Shown here: positions 35,749 through 44,345 of the stretch, piece after piece | Layout of the letters: every line of letters begins with the position of its first letter | Position numbering within the stretch: position 1 is the first letter of the stretch | Origin: Variovorax sp. Root318D1 | GTDB lineage: Bacteria; Pseudomonadota; Gammaproteobacteria; Burkholderiales; Burkholderiaceae_C | Assembly: GCF_001424835.1 (NCBI RefSeq) | Contig: NZ_LMCQ01000001.1 | Coordinates: 280,284 to 344,283 of the forward strand | Direction of reading: 5' to 3' | DNA: 64,000 bases | The notes under the pieces: model-generated | The model's database searches: none | What the model was told of the DNA's origin: nothing | Seen by the model: only the letters and a program-made list of their open reading frames with translations | Program-made: the position numbers and the translations under genes

Positions 35749-36513
35749 TCAGGTCCCCAGGTAAGCCGCGATCACGCGCGGGTCGGCTTGCACCTGTGCT
35801 GGCGTGCCATCGGTCAGAACCTGTCCCTGGTCCATCACCACCACGCGATTGGCCACGGCGGCGACCAGCGACATGTCGTGTTCCACCATGACCACGGTGA
35901 CGCCCAGTTCGGTCTGAATGTCTTCCAGCCAGTACGCGAGCCTGCGCGTCTCCTCGGGGTTGAGCCCCGAGGCCGGTTCGTCAAGCAGCAGCAACTGGGG
36001 CTCCGCAGCCAGCGCGCGACCGAGCTCGACGACCTTGCGCACGCCGTAGGGCAGTTCCGCCACCGGCCGATGCCGGAATGCGGCGAGGTCCAGCAGGCGC
36101 ACGACGTCTTCGACGCGTTCGCGCGTGTGGGCTTCCGCGCGCTGCACGGACGGCAGATTGAACATCTGCGAGAAGAAGTTGCCGTGGTTCGCACGGTGGC
36201 GGCCGAGCAGCAGGTTCTCCAGCACTGTCGCGCCTTCGAACAGCTCGATGTTCTGGAATGTGCGCGCGATGCCCTGGCGTACCACGTCGTGCCGCGCGAG
36301 GCGCGAGATCTCGTGCCCGTTGAAGCGGATGCTGCCGCTGCTGGCGTCGAACACGCGCGTGATGAGATTCAGGAGCGATGTCTTGCCCGCGCCGTTCGGA
36401 CCGATCACCGCGAGAATCTCTCCCGCGCCGACCGAGAAGCTCACATCGCGCACGGCCTTCACACCGCCGAAGGACAGGCTCAGCCGCTCGACCTCGAAGA
36501 ATGCGGCGTTCAA
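35749..36513 (-). CDS. livG: branched-chain-type ABC transporter ATP-binding protein LivG
   Basis: 254 residues from a TTG at 36513 with GGGGGA four bases upstream. Walker A GPNGAGKT is at 38-45, then TFQNIELFEGATVLENLLLGRH, the ELPYGVRKVVELGRALA signature region and LLLLDEPASGLNP. An ATG at 36597 overlapping the livM stop would add 28 residues, but those read through a GC-rich palindromic repeat and have no LivG character. The TTG gives the standard family length. Either start keeps the same stop. Confidence 0.88.
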   Translation of the reverse strand: MNAAFFEVERLSLSFGGVKAVRDVSFSVGAGEILAVIGPNGAGKTSLLNLITRVFDASSGSIRFNGHEISRLARHDVVRQGIARTFQNIELFEGATVLENLLLGRHRANHGNFFSQMFNLPSVQRAEAHTRERVEDVVRLLDLAAFRHRPVAELPYGVRKVVELGRALAAEPQLLLLDEPASGLNPEETRRLAYWLEDIQTELGVTVVMVEHDMSLVAAVANRVVVMDQGQVLTDGTPAQVQADPRVIAAYLGT

Positions 36514-36516
36514 TAA

Positions 36517-36597
36517 ATCCCCCACGCTTGTCACTTCGTGTACTGCGCTGCCCCCCAAGGGGGCCTTCGCCCCTTCGGGCGGCCGTGCGGCGCTCAT
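36517..36597. repeat. palindromic dispersed-repeat-like element before livG
   Basis: Between the livM stop and the core of livG lies a stretch with nested palindromes: CCCCCAAGGGGG, then GCCTTCGCCCCTTCGGGC, then GGCCGTGCGGCGC. From memory, elements of this look are scattered between genes in Comamonadaceae genomes, often directly after a stop codon. It is an insertion in the operon that leaves an open frame into livG. No second copy was noticed in the window. Confidence 0.5.
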
Positions 36598-37667
36598 CGG
36601 TAACGCTCCGATTTCATGTAGACCTTGGTCTGGTGAACGCTGCTCTTGCGCACCCACGGAAACTCGGCGAGAACCTTGCGGATGCGGACCCAGCGGGCGT
36701 TGAGGCCGCCCGGTTCGAGCAGGACGAAGAAGGTCAGCACGGCGCCGTAGACGAAAAGCTCCAGCCCGAACTGCGCGCCGAGCCTGGCAGGCAGCGCCTC
36801 CTTGAGCGAGGAGATGAAGGAGGGCAAGAGGCCGATCAGGATCGCGCCGAGGACGGCTCCTCGCAGGCTCCCCAGTCCGCCGATGAACACCATCAGCACG
36901 AGCTGCAGCGACAGCGCCAGACCGAACGCTTCCGGTGTGATGTGCTGCATCTGGTGCGAGAGCAATGCACCGGCCAGGCCGGAGCACGCCGCCGAAAGGC
37001 TGAAGGCCAGCACCTTGGTGCGCGCGACGTCGATGCCCAGGCCCTGCGCGGCGGCCTCGGAGTCGCGGATGCCGATGAAAGCGCGGCCGGTGGCGGACCG
37101 CATCAGGTTGACCAGCAGGAGCAGGACCACCGCCAGCACCACCAGGCAAAGGAAATAGAAGGCGCGCGGACCGCCGAGGCTGAGCCCGAAAAGGGTCGGG
37201 TCCGGGACGGCCATCCCGCTGTGGCCCCCGGTGACGCTCTTCCAGCGGCCGAGGACATGCTCGCAGACGATGGCGAACGCCATGGTGACCATGGCCAGGT
37301 GCAGCCCCGACACGCGAATGGCCGGCATGCCGACGAGCAACCCGCCGAGCGCCGCGCCCGCGGTGGTGAGGAGCAGCGACACGGGCAGCGGCACGCCCTG
37401 GGTCAAGAGGATGGTGTGGATGTACGCGCCGATGCCGACGAACGCCGACTGGCCAAGCGACACCTGCCCGGTGAAACCCGTAAGCATCATGAGCCCGAGG
37501 CTGGCCACGCACATGATGAGGATGAACGTCGCCTCGCCAATGTGATAAGCCGGCAGCACCCATGGCGCGGCAATCAGGGCCGCGGCGAGCAAGCCATACG
37601 CGAGCCGCTCGGGTTTGCCGCGCAGCAGCCGCCGGCCGTCTTCGAATCCGGTTTCGTAGCGTGCCAT
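36594..37667 (-). CDS. livM: branched-chain-type ABC transporter permease LivM
   Basis: 357-residue membrane protein with 8-10 hydrophobic segments. The LivM signature regions LTGFTGQVSLGQSAFVGIGAY near residue 63 and FIGGLGSLRGAVLGAILIGLLP are present, and the EAA-like loop GRAFIGIRDSEAAAQGLGID lies between. The ATG at 37667, four bases after the livH stop, gives a normal length. The C-terminal tail of about 35 charged residues is longer than usual. Confidence 0.92.
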   Translation of the reverse strand: MARYETGFEDGRRLLRGKPERLAYGLLAAALIAAPWVLPAYHIGEATFILIMCVASLGLMMLTGFTGQVSLGQSAFVGIGAYIHTILLTQGVPLPVSLLLTTAGAALGGLLVGMPAIRVSGLHLAMVTMAFAIVCEHVLGRWKSVTGGHSGMAVPDPTLFGLSLGGPRAFYFLCLVVLAVVLLLLVNLMRSATGRAFIGIRDSEAAAQGLGIDVARTKVLAFSLSAACSGLAGALLSHQMQHITPEAFGLALSLQLVLMVFIGGLGSLRGAVLGAILIGLLPSFISSLKEALPARLGAQFGLELFVYGAVLTFFVLLEPGGLNARWVRIRKVLAEFPWVRKSSVHQTKVYMKSERYR

Positions 37668-37671
37668 GGTG

Positions 37672-38547
37672 TCAGACCCTCCGGCCGTGGCTTTCGCCAA
37701 GAATCCCGCGCGGATACAGGATGAGAACCGCAATGAGCACCAGGTAAGGCGCCACGTCCTTGACGCCGTCGGGCAGGTAGACGCCGGCGAACTGTTCGAT
37801 GAGGCCGATCAGGAGCCCGCCGATGACGGCGCCCGGCGCGCTGCCGAAGCCGCCGAGAACCAGGGCTGCCAGCGCCTTGAGCATGACGAACCACAGGCCC
37901 AGGTCGACCAGCGTGATGGGCGCGAGCAGCAGCCCGCACAGCGCGGCGATGGCGCCGGAGATGGCCCACACCAGCGAATTGAGGCGCTTCACGCGAACCC
38001 CGCACAGATAGGCCGCCAGCTGGTTCTGCGACGTCGCGTGGATGGCAATGCCAAGCGTGGTGCGGCGCAGAAAGTAATAGAGAAGGGCCGTCACGGCCAT
38101 TGCAGCGCCGACGATCACCAGGTTGAGCTCGGCCACCACGCTGCCGCCGAGCTGCATGGATTGCCCCGTCCACGGCGTGGGATAGCTGCGCGACTCCGGT
38201 CCGAAGAACATGCTGACGCCGCCGCGAATCATGAAGCCGATCCCGATGGTGAGCATGACGCCCGAGAATTGGGGTCGGCCGACGATCCTGCGCATGATCT
38301 TCGCTTCCAGCAGAAAGCAGAACGCGGCCGAGATGCACAGCACGACGACGAAGCTGAGCCAGAAGGGAAGGCCAGCCGAGACGACCAGACCCCAGCCGAG
38401 GAACGCGGACAGCATCACCACGTCGCCTTGGGCGAAGTTGAGAACCTCGGTCGCCTTGTAGCTGAGCACGAGGCCGAGCGCGACGAGCCCGTAGATTGCA
38501 CCGCTGGAGATGCCTTGCACGATCAGCTGGGTCAGTTGCGTCATCAC
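37672..38547 (-). CDS. livH: branched-chain-type ABC transporter permease LivH
   Basis: 291-residue membrane protein, about eight hydrophobic segments. The opening LTQLIVQGISSGAIYGLVALGL and the ATEVLNFAQGDVVMLSAF block are LivH hallmarks, as is VLGGFGSAPGAVIGGLLIGL near the end. It is the first gene of the ten-gene operon. Its promoter and a TetR operator lie within 86 bases upstream, divergent from tetR. Confidence 0.93.
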   Translation of the reverse strand: MMTQLTQLIVQGISSGAIYGLVALGLVLSYKATEVLNFAQGDVVMLSAFLGWGLVVSAGLPFWLSFVVVLCISAAFCFLLEAKIMRRIVGRPQFSGVMLTIGIGFMIRGGVSMFFGPESRSYPTPWTGQSMQLGGSVVAELNLVIVGAAMAVTALLYYFLRRTTLGIAIHATSQNQLAAYLCGVRVKRLNSLVWAISGAIAALCGLLLAPITLVDLGLWFVMLKALAALVLGGFGSAPGAVIGGLLIGLIEQFAGVYLPDGVKDVAPYLVLIAVLILYPRGILGESHGRRV

Positions 38548-38577
38548 ATCATCCGGTCTTGGCTTTGGTCTTTAAAT

Positions 38578-38596
38578 AACGATCGTTTGGTAAACG
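38578..38596 (+). promoter_or_regulatory. TetR-type operator, site D (livH promoter)
   Basis: AACGATCGTTTGGTAAACG, differing from site A at 13522 in one base. It begins eight bases after the livH -10 box on the minus strand and so covers the expected transcription start. Confidence 0.8.
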
Positions 38597-38603
38597 ATGG
38601 TGA

Positions 38604-38633
38604 ACTATAGGTTTGCAACGCGGGCAGCGTCAA
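38604..38633 (-). promoter_or_regulatory. sigma-70 promoter of the liv-fad operon
   Basis: On the minus strand TTGACG (38633-38628) and TATAGT (38609-38604) are separated by 18 bases. The predicted start near 38597 abuts operator site D. The spacing of promoter and operator is the same as at the isomerase promoter. Confidence 0.65.
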
Positions 38634-38698
38634 CACGCCGGAGCGGGTTTGGCGCAGGGACAAACCCTCGGTCGAGTGACGGGGGGCCTAGATAGAAG

Positions 38699-38717
38699 TA
38701 CGTTCGTTTAACAAACG
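38699..38717 (+). promoter_or_regulatory. TetR-type operator, site E (tetR promoter)
   Basis: TACGTTCGTTTAACAAACG contains the dyad CGTTT-AAC-AAACG. It sits about 11 bases upstream of a TATGAT box (38728-38733) on the plus strand, where the -35 region of tetR should be, which suggests autoregulation. Confidence 0.7.
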
Positions 38718-38764
38718 AGCGGCATGCTATGATGGGGTACCTAACGATTTGCAGAGGCCCATTC

Positions 38765-39355
38765 ATGCGCTATCCGACGACCCACAAAGAGGAAACCCGC
38801 AAGAAGCTGCTCGCCAATGCCCGTGCGATCGCCAAGAAGGGCGGCTTCGGAACCACTGGCGTCGATGAATTGATGGCCAGCATCGGCCTGACCGGGGGCG
38901 CCTTCTATGGACATTTCCCGTCCAAGGAAGCGCTGTTCGCCGAGCTCCTCGAACACGAGATCTCCAACAGCACCGACATGCTGGCCGGAGACCGCGACTC
39001 GCCGCCCGACCACGTCGCCAAGCGCTTGCGCAGCTACCTGAGTTCGTACCACGCGCTGCACCCCGAAACCGGCTGCGTCCTGCCGGCACTGGGGCCGGAG
39101 ATCGCAAGGGCGGGGCCCGAGGTGCGTGCGGCGGTCGAGGAGGGGCTGAAGCGCTTGCAGAAGAGCTGGAGCTCGCGCATCGGCGACCCGGATGCGGCAT
39201 GGGCGCTGATTGCCCAGTGCGTTGGCGCACTGGTTTTGTCTCGGGCGGTCGAGTCCGAGCGCACCCGCAAGGAAATTCTGGCTTCCAGCCGCCGCTTCAT
39301 CGACCAGACGCATGCGCTGGACGAGGCCCCCGCCAAACCGTCTAAGGCCTCCTGA
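38765..39355 (+). CDS. TetR/AcrR-family transcriptional regulator
   Basis: 196-residue repressor. The N-terminal helix-turn-helix is clear: ARAIAKKGGFGTTGVDELMASIGLTGGAFYGHFPSKEALF at about residues 18-57. The remainder is a helical ligand domain (PETGCVLPALGPEIARAGPEVRA). The ATG at 38765 is chosen over one at 38729 because the latter would overlap the likely -10 box; AGAGG lies about nine bases before. It diverges from the liv-fad operon and is flanked by two copies of a shared operator, with three more at 13.5 kb. The inducer is probably a CoA thioester or acid of the pathway. Confidence 0.9.
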   Translation: MRYPTTHKEETRKKLLANARAIAKKGGFGTTGVDELMASIGLTGGAFYGHFPSKEALFAELLEHEISNSTDMLAGDRDSPPDHVAKRLRSYLSSYHALHPETGCVLPALGPEIARAGPEVRAAVEEGLKRLQKSWSSRIGDPDAAWALIAQCVGALVLSRAVESERTRKEILASSRRFIDQTHALDEAPAKPSKAS

Positions 39356-39367
39356 CAGCCGCGGCCG

Positions 39368-39877
39368 ATGCTGCCCCGGCGCCGCACTCCTGCACGAGCG
39401 CCGGTGCAATCACCATCAACTGAGGCGGCGCACGCAGTGGGAGGCGGCAGTCTCCAGCGCTCCGCCTGCACCGACACCCAGGCGCATCAACTCGCCCGCC
39501 TCGTCAGGCAGCACTACGACGCGGAACTCGGCAAGGCCGGCCTCAGGACCACGCAATACTGGCTGCTGGCGGAAGTGCTGGCGCATGGGCCGGTGCGCCC
39601 GTGCGACTTGGCCGAGGCGATGTCGCTCTCGCCCTCCACGCTCACCCGCAACCTCAAGCCGCTGGTCTCGACCGGCTTGCTGGAGCTTGGGCCAGGCATC
39701 GACGGGCGCACGCGCAGCGTGCGCATCACCGCTTCCGGCCGCCGGAAGTGCGACGAGGGGCTGCCCCACTGGACCGCCGCTCAGGCCAGGGTGCATCGAT
39801 TGATCGGGAGCCGGAACGTGAGTGCATTGCATGCACTCATCGAGGAGTGCTTGAGCAGCATGTCGGCGGGGCAATGA
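39368..39877 (+). CDS. MarR-family transcriptional regulator
   Basis: 169 residues with a winged helix: YWLLAEVLAHGPVRPCDLAEAMSLSPSTLTRNLKPLVSTGLLELGPG at about 64-110, then the wing DGRTRSVRITASGRRKC. The first 35 residues are low-complexity and poorly conserved in type, so translation could begin later. It follows tetR by 12 bases and may be co-transcribed with it. Its stop is 10 bases from the convergent porin stop. Target unknown. Confidence 0.82.
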   Translation: MLPRRRTPARAPVQSPSTEAAHAVGGGSLQRSACTDTQAHQLARLVRQHYDAELGKAGLRTTQYWLLAEVLAHGPVRPCDLAEAMSLSPSTLTRNLKPLVSTGLLELGPGIDGRTRSVRITASGRRKCDEGLPHWTAAQARVHRLIGSRNVSALHALIEECLSSMSAGQ

Positions 39878-39887
39878 ATGTCGCTCC

Positions 39888-41093
39888 TCAGAACGAATGC
39901 CGCATCCCCAGCATGGCACCCATCTGGGAGCCGCCCGCAACGGGATTGCTCCCCGCCGCGCCCGAGCTCACCGACAAGGCAAGGTTGCCGTCATTGGAGA
40001 TGTGTCCGACCGTCGCGTACAGGGCGGTGCGCTTGGACAGGTGATAGGTGCCGCGGACAGCGGCAAGGGTTGCGCTGTTCCTGCTGTTCTTGTAGTTGAG
40101 CCGGAAGACCTGTGCGTCGAGGGTCAAGGCCGGCAGCACGGGGTAGCTTCCGCCCACATACCAGAGGTCGCTTCGGGGGGTGAGGGGACTGGCGTCGTTG
40201 TTTCGCCGGATCAGGCCTGCGGAGAGTTGTCCCTCGCCCAGCTTCACATATCCGTTTGCAGAAATGCGCCGGTCCTTGAGCGCACTGCTCGCGAGGCCCG
40301 CAAACGCCCCGGGACCGCCGCGGATCTCGTCAACGGCAAAGGCTGTGCCCCACCTTGCGGCGTCGTACTTCAGCAGCACGGACCACTCGCGGCAAGCCCT
40401 GGTGTCGGCAGCACTTTCGCCGGCGCAGTTGGTTCCCGCCGGACTCGGCCCTGCATTCACCACGTCGCGTCCGAGGCTGTAAGAGGCGCCCATCGTGAAG
40501 CCGCCGAACGTACCCCGGTAGACGATGGCGTTGTCGGCGCGCGCGTTCGGGATGTAGGCGTCGAGCGAGCCGCTGCCGTAGACGTTGGGCCCGAGCACGT
40601 CCGCGTCCAGCAGCGACCAGAACAGCATCGTGTACTGGCGGCCCAGCGTCACGGTGCCCCAGCCTCCGGACAGGCCCACGAAGGCTTGCCGCCCGAAGCT
40701 GCGGCCGCCCTGATTCAAGGTGCCGGTGTCCGGTCCAAAGCCCGATTCCAGCACGAAGACGCCGCGCAGGCCGTCGCCGAGATCCTCGACGCCGCGCACG
40801 CCCCAGCGGGATGGCAGGCTGCCCGTCAGCGACGGCATGCGAATCAGGCGGTTGCTGCCAGGGCCGACATTGCTGATGTACTCGACACCGGTGTCGATCA
40901 GCCCGTAGAGCGAGACGCTGGAAGCCGATGCGGCCCGGGCGCGCGATTGCGCCTCCGATTCGACGCGCCGCGCATCCTGGTCGGGCGCCGTGGCGGGACC
41001 GCTGACGCTCGGCGACTGTGCCCAGGCGCTTGCGGCAAGCATGCAGGCTGCGGCGGCCGCGATCGAGTTCTTCTTCGAGATCTGTCTGTTCAT
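39888..41093 (-). CDS. Gram-negative porin (Burkholderiales type)
   Basis: 401-residue outer-membrane trimeric porin. The signal peptide KKNSIAAAAACMLAASAWAQ is followed by an unusual 40-residue hydrophilic stretch and then the porin start SVSLYGLIDTGVEYISNVG. Alternating strands include SRWGVRGVEDLGDGLRGVFVLESGF and GRQAFVGLSGGWGTVTLGRQYT, ending GAMLGMRHSF with the terminal Phe required for assembly. Probably provides entry of small acids. It is monocistronic, with a 151-base upstream gap. Confidence 0.93.
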   Translation of the reverse strand: MNRQISKKNSIAAAAACMLAASAWAQSPSVSGPATAPDQDARRVESEAQSRARAASASSVSLYGLIDTGVEYISNVGPGSNRLIRMPSLTGSLPSRWGVRGVEDLGDGLRGVFVLESGFGPDTGTLNQGGRSFGRQAFVGLSGGWGTVTLGRQYTMLFWSLLDADVLGPNVYGSGSLDAYIPNARADNAIVYRGTFGGFTMGASYSLGRDVVNAGPSPAGTNCAGESAADTRACREWSVLLKYDAARWGTAFAVDEIRGGPGAFAGLASSALKDRRISANGYVKLGEGQLSAGLIRRNNDASPLTPRSDLWYVGGSYPVLPALTLDAQVFRLNYKNSRNSATLAAVRGTYHLSKRTALYATVGHISNDGNLALSVSSGAAGSNPVAGGSQMGAMLGMRHSF

Positions 41094-41219
41094 GGTTTGT
41101 CTCCAGGTGTTATTGCGAAAAAAGGGCGAGCGCCATCCACACCGATGCCTCGCATCGATTGCGGTGTGAAAGAGAGAAAGAAAGAGGGAGGGAACTGCCG
41201 GCGCCTGCGGCCGGCGAGC

Positions 41220-41243
41220 TCAGCGGATCAGGCTGACCGCTGA
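41220..41243. terminator. stem-loop after the solute-binding protein gene
   Basis: TCAGCGG and CCGCTGA form a 7-bp stem with a ten-base loop, starting two bases beyond the stop of the minus-strand gene at 41245. A second GC-rich dyad (GCCGGC repeated) follows in the next 20 bases. No T-run. The rest of the 41094-41244 gap holds a purine-rich stretch and presumably the porin promoter. Confidence 0.6.
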
Positions 41244-41244
41244 A

Positions 41245-42414
41245 TCACTTGGCTATGCACTGCGATGCATAGGCGTCCGCATGCGACTGCAGGACGTTTT
41301 CCGCCAGCAAGCGGAATTCAGGCTTGCCCGCCGCGCCCTTGGCGACTTCGAACACGTGATAGTTCTGGACCGGGAAGTTGTTGGCGCCGAAGCGGAACGC
41401 ACCGCGCACGGACTTGAACGGCGTCGTGGCAATGGCCTTTGTCAGCGCCTTGCGGTTGGAGGCATCGCCCTTGAGCTTTGCAAGGGCGGCGTCGAGCGCC
41501 ATTGCGGCGTCGTAGCTGAAGGCAGCATAGGCGGAGGGCATGCGTGCGTACTTCTTCTCGAAGGCTGCGACGAACTGGCGGGACTCGGCCCCCGGGTTGC
41601 CGGGCGACCAGGCGTCGGCGGTAATGACGCCCACGGCGGCGCTGCCCATGGCAGTCATCGAGGTGCCCTCGACGGTGTTGGTCGTATAGAGCGGGATCTT
41701 GCCGAGCAGGCCGGCCTGCTGATACTGCCGCACGAAGGTCACGCCGAGCCCGCCAGGATAGAAGGCGAAGACCGCCTCGGGCCGGGCTGCGCCGAGGCGC
41801 GTCAGCTCGGCGGAAAAATCCAGCTGGTTCAGCGGCGTGTAGAGCTCGTCGACGATCTCGCCCTTGTAGAAGCGCTTGAGCCCGGCGATCTTGTCCTTGC
41901 CGCCGACAAAGTTCGGCGTCATCACGCTGATGCGCTTGACGCCCTTGTCCGTCAGGTACTTTCCCATGGCCTCCGCGGGCACATCGCTTTGCCACGAGGT
42001 CACGAAAAGGTTCGGCTTGCATTGCGCGCCTGCCGCAGCCGACACGCCGGCGACCGACCCGAGGAACGGCACGTCCGTCGATGCGATCTTGTTTTGAAGC
42101 GCCATCATGATGTTGGCGAAGGTCAGGCCGGTGACCACGTCGACCTTCTCTTTCTCGAGCAGCTTCGAAAGGGCGCCAAGCGCAACCTCGGGCTTCTGCT
42201 GATCGTCTTCCTTGAAGAGGGTGGCGGTGGTGCCGCCGAGCTTGCCGCCCAGTTGCTCGAGCGCGAGGTTGAAGCCGTCGAGCTGGTCGCGTCCGACATC
42301 GGCCGAAGGGCCGCTCAGCGTGGCGAGGAAGCCCACTCTCACGTCGGCATGGGATGCCGAGGCCAGCAAGGCGATGCAGAGGGCGAGAGCGTTGTGCTTG
42401 ATGGTCTTGTTCAT
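41245..42414 (-). CDS. ABC transporter substrate-binding protein, paralog of the salicylate-operon binding protein
   Basis: 389 residues with a Sec signal (ALCIALLASASHA) and a type I periplasmic-binding fold. It is strikingly close to the protein at 57972-59150: shared blocks include LEQLGGKLGG, KEDDQ, CKPN, FYPGG and SVRG-FxFxxNNxPVQNY, as well as a Cys near the C-terminus (SQC/AQC). No permease or ATPase genes accompany it, so it may use the Liv system at 54.5-58 kb. It ends the minus operon that starts with the NIPSNAP gene, 37 bases after YciI. Confidence 0.9.
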   Translation of the reverse strand: MNKTIKHNALALCIALLASASHADVRVGFLATLSGPSADVGRDQLDGFNLALEQLGGKLGGTTATLFKEDDQQKPEVALGALSKLLEKEKVDVVTGLTFANIMMALQNKIASTDVPFLGSVAGVSAAAGAQCKPNLFVTSWQSDVPAEAMGKYLTDKGVKRISVMTPNFVGGKDKIAGLKRFYKGEIVDELYTPLNQLDFSAELTRLGAARPEAVFAFYPGGLGVTFVRQYQQAGLLGKIPLYTTNTVEGTSMTAMGSAAVGVITADAWSPGNPGAESRQFVAAFEKKYARMPSAYAAFSYDAAMALDAALAKLKGDASNRKALTKAIATTPFKSVRGAFRFGANNFPVQNYHVFEVAKGAAGKPEFRLLAENVLQSHADAYASQCIAK

Positions 42415-42451
42415 GATGTCTCCTCACAGGTGGGGTTTTGGCGGGGCGGCG

Positions 42452-42835
42452 CTAGAGAAGGCGGGCGGACTGGTCCGACAGCCGCACGGCGACGGAGAAG
42501 CCGCCCTCCATCAGCAGCCATTTCTTGACCTCGATCGTCACCACGCCCTCTTGCACGAAGGGATCACACGACAGCAGCTCCCGCGCATGCGAGGCGGACG
42601 CGGCGCGCACGATCGACAGGCCGCCGAGCGAGCCGGGCGCGCTCGTGTCGTCCGTGAAAGGCCCGGAGGCGAACAGCTCGCCGCGGCGTTCCGCGGCGAT
42701 CATCCAGTGCAGGTGTGCCTCCAGCAATTGCGGCATGCGCGCCAGGTCGCCCGGCTTTCGCAGCGCCACGTAGAGCGGCTTGTTGAGCATGGCGCGCAGC
42801 AGCTCATGCGCGCTCTGGTCTTGCGCGGCCATCAC
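42452..42835 (-). CDS. YciI-related (YCII domain) protein
   Basis: 127 residues. The YCII/dimeric alpha-beta barrel core is seen in NKPLYVALRKPGDL, LEAHLHWMIAAERRGELFASGPF and GGLSIVRAASASHARELLSCDPFVQEGVV. The HxxW/Asp pattern (HLHW, DPF) matches the proposed active site, related to muconolactone isomerase-like and chlorohydroquinone-processing enzymes. It overlaps the VOC gene by four bases (ATGA). Reaction unknown; a role in ring-cleavage product handling fits the neighbours. Confidence 0.85.
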   Translation of the reverse strand: MMAAQDQSAHELLRAMLNKPLYVALRKPGDLARMPQLLEAHLHWMIAAERRGELFASGPFTDDTSAPGSLGGLSIVRAASASHARELLSCDPFVQEGVVTIEVKKWLLMEGGFSVAVRLSDQSARLL

Positions 42836-43755
42836 TCGCGCTCTTCAAAGTTCATGGGGAACTCCGGCGGCGGCGGTGTCGCCGCCCACACCGCGGTCAG
42901 CTCTTGCGGCGTGACGTTCAAGGCTTCCCATTCGCTGTCGTCCTCTGGAATGACGTCGATGTCCCAGAAATATTCGACCAGGCTGTTCCACGGATCGCGG
43001 ATGTAGTGGAAGTAGTTCGAGCCGCCCACGTGCCGCCCCAGCCCGAAGCCGTCCTTGTAGCCCGCACGCAGCAAGGTCTGCGCGCCGATTTCGATCTCGT
43101 CGATGTCGCCGACCTCGAAGCTGAGGTGGTGCAGACCGGTGTGCGTGCTCTGGGCAAAGGCCACGATGTGGTGGTCGCCTCCCGCGCTGCCGCGCAGGAA
43201 GGCCAGAACGTCGCCCGCGCGGTCGGACACCTTCATACCCAGGACCTCGGTATAGAACGCGACCGATTTGTCCACGTCGGGGGAGAACTTGATGAGGTGG
43301 CCCATGCGCCGCGGTCTGGCCCTTTTCTGTTGCGAGGAGGGATCGCATGCGCGCGTGCCGATGCGGCGGTAGCGGCCGGGCGCATTGATCTCGGCCGGCG
43401 CCTGCGTGCTCGATGGCTGCGGCTCGGCCACCTGCACGTTGAGCCAGTCGCCATGCGGGTCGCGAAACCAGATGCCCGCCATCGGCCCGAAAGGGCTGGG
43501 GGCCAAGGCCACGCCATGGCGTTCGAGATTGGCCATCAGCGCGTCCATGCCGGCCGCATTGGTGCCGAGCGAGACGTAGCTCAACTTCTTGCGGGCGCCG
43601 GGCATCAGGCGCAACAGCTCCTGGGCACTTCCTTCGCAATGGAAGAGCAGGTCGTCACCCGAGACCCGCGTCTCAAGGCCGAAGAGTTCGTAGAAGGCTC
43701 GACCGACTTCGAGTTCCGGAACGGTCATGCCCACTTGCAGCAACGAGCGGATCAT
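42832..43755 (-). CDS. VOC-family (extradiol dioxygenase-like) protein
   Basis: 307 residues made of two vicinal-oxygen-chelate modules. The C-terminal module keeps a 2-His-1-carboxylate set: H153 (RMGHLIKF), H209/H210 (GLHHLSFEV) and E261 (SLVEYFWD), as in type I extradiol ring-cleaving dioxygenases. The N-terminal module lacks these residues, which is also normal for that class. It overlaps yciI and follows the NIPSNAP gene by nine bases. An Fe(II) dioxygenase acting on a catechol-type ring is likely; the substrate is not evident. Confidence 0.87.
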   Translation of the reverse strand: MIRSLLQVGMTVPELEVGRAFYELFGLETRVSGDDLLFHCEGSAQELLRLMPGARKKLSYVSLGTNAAGMDALMANLERHGVALAPSPFGPMAGIWFRDPHGDWLNVQVAEPQPSSTQAPAEINAPGRYRRIGTRACDPSSQQKRARPRRMGHLIKFSPDVDKSVAFYTEVLGMKVSDRAGDVLAFLRGSAGGDHHIVAFAQSTHTGLHHLSFEVGDIDEIEIGAQTLLRAGYKDGFGLGRHVGGSNYFHYIRDPWNSLVEYFWDIDVIPEDDSEWEALNVTPQELTAVWAATPPPPEFPMNFEERE

Positions 43756-43764
43756 GGGGCTCTC

Positions 43765-44079
43765 CTAGCGGATCGGCGAGAAGCTCGCCGGGGTCAGCAA
43801 TTCGCTGCGCTGCCGCACCACCAGGGCCGCTGTCTTTCCGAGAAAGCTGCGCCACTGCGGATTGGCCGAGAGTGCGGCGCGCCGCGACACGCGGTCTTCG
43901 TAAGAGTCGAAGCCCCACAGCTGCACGATGCGGTTCAGCTCGCCGACTTCGGCGACGAAGTACCCGATGAGGCGGCCCAGCGCCTGCTGCTGCAACGGGA
44001 GTCCTTCGGCCTCGTAGCCCGCGAGAAATTCAGGCAGCGAGCCGGGCTTCAGTTCATAGGTGCGTTGTTCGATGATCAT
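43765..44079 (-). CDS. NIPSNAP-family protein
   Basis: 104 residues with the ferredoxin-like dimeric barrel of the NIPSNAP family: MIIEQRTYELKPGSLPEFL at the N-terminus, then GYFVAEVGELNRIVQLWGFDSYEDR and an RR...W pattern near residue 70. The ATG at 44079 starts the conserved core; an upstream reading of 14 residues is not family-like. It is the first gene of the minus operon NIPSNAP-VOC-YciI-binding protein. Homologs often accompany aromatic-acid genes but have no settled reaction. Confidence 0.85.
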   Translation of the reverse strand: MIIEQRTYELKPGSLPEFLAGYEAEGLPLQQQALGRLIGYFVAEVGELNRIVQLWGFDSYEDRVSRRAALSANPQWRSFLGKTAALVVRQRSELLTPASFSPIR

Positions 44080-44187
44080 GGCCAGTCTGGAGAGATCGTG
44101 CGGCCGGCGTGGCCGATGCACTCACTCAGTCTCCTTGTTGATGTGGCTGGATTCTGCGTTTTAGCGACCGACCAAACCATACTGAAT

Positions 44188-44207
44188 CGATGATTCATTC
44201 GTATAAA
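44188..44207 (+). promoter_or_regulatory. LysR-linked shared element, copy 1
   Basis: CGATGATTCATTCGTATAAA, 109 bases upstream of the NIPSNAP start. It matches the element at 45259-45278 (minus strand) in 18 of 20 bases. The preceding bases complete a dyad GAATC-GAT-GATTC (44184-44196). The surrounding gap (44080-44345) has no gene. Confidence 0.65.
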
Positions 44208-44345
44208 CGCAATTTGTGGAGCGAGCCGAATGGCGACTCTCACAGCTGCGATGCATGGAGCGAAGACGCAGGCGAACGCTGCCCGTCTTGAGGCTCGTCG
44301 AGCCGGAGTGGCGTGACCCGCGCGCCGCTGAGCGGGCCGATGGCG

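Noticed and set aside
36514-36597. 28-residue N-terminal extension of LivG
   Set aside because: Encoded by a palindromic repeat; a TTG with a good ribosome site gives the normal length.
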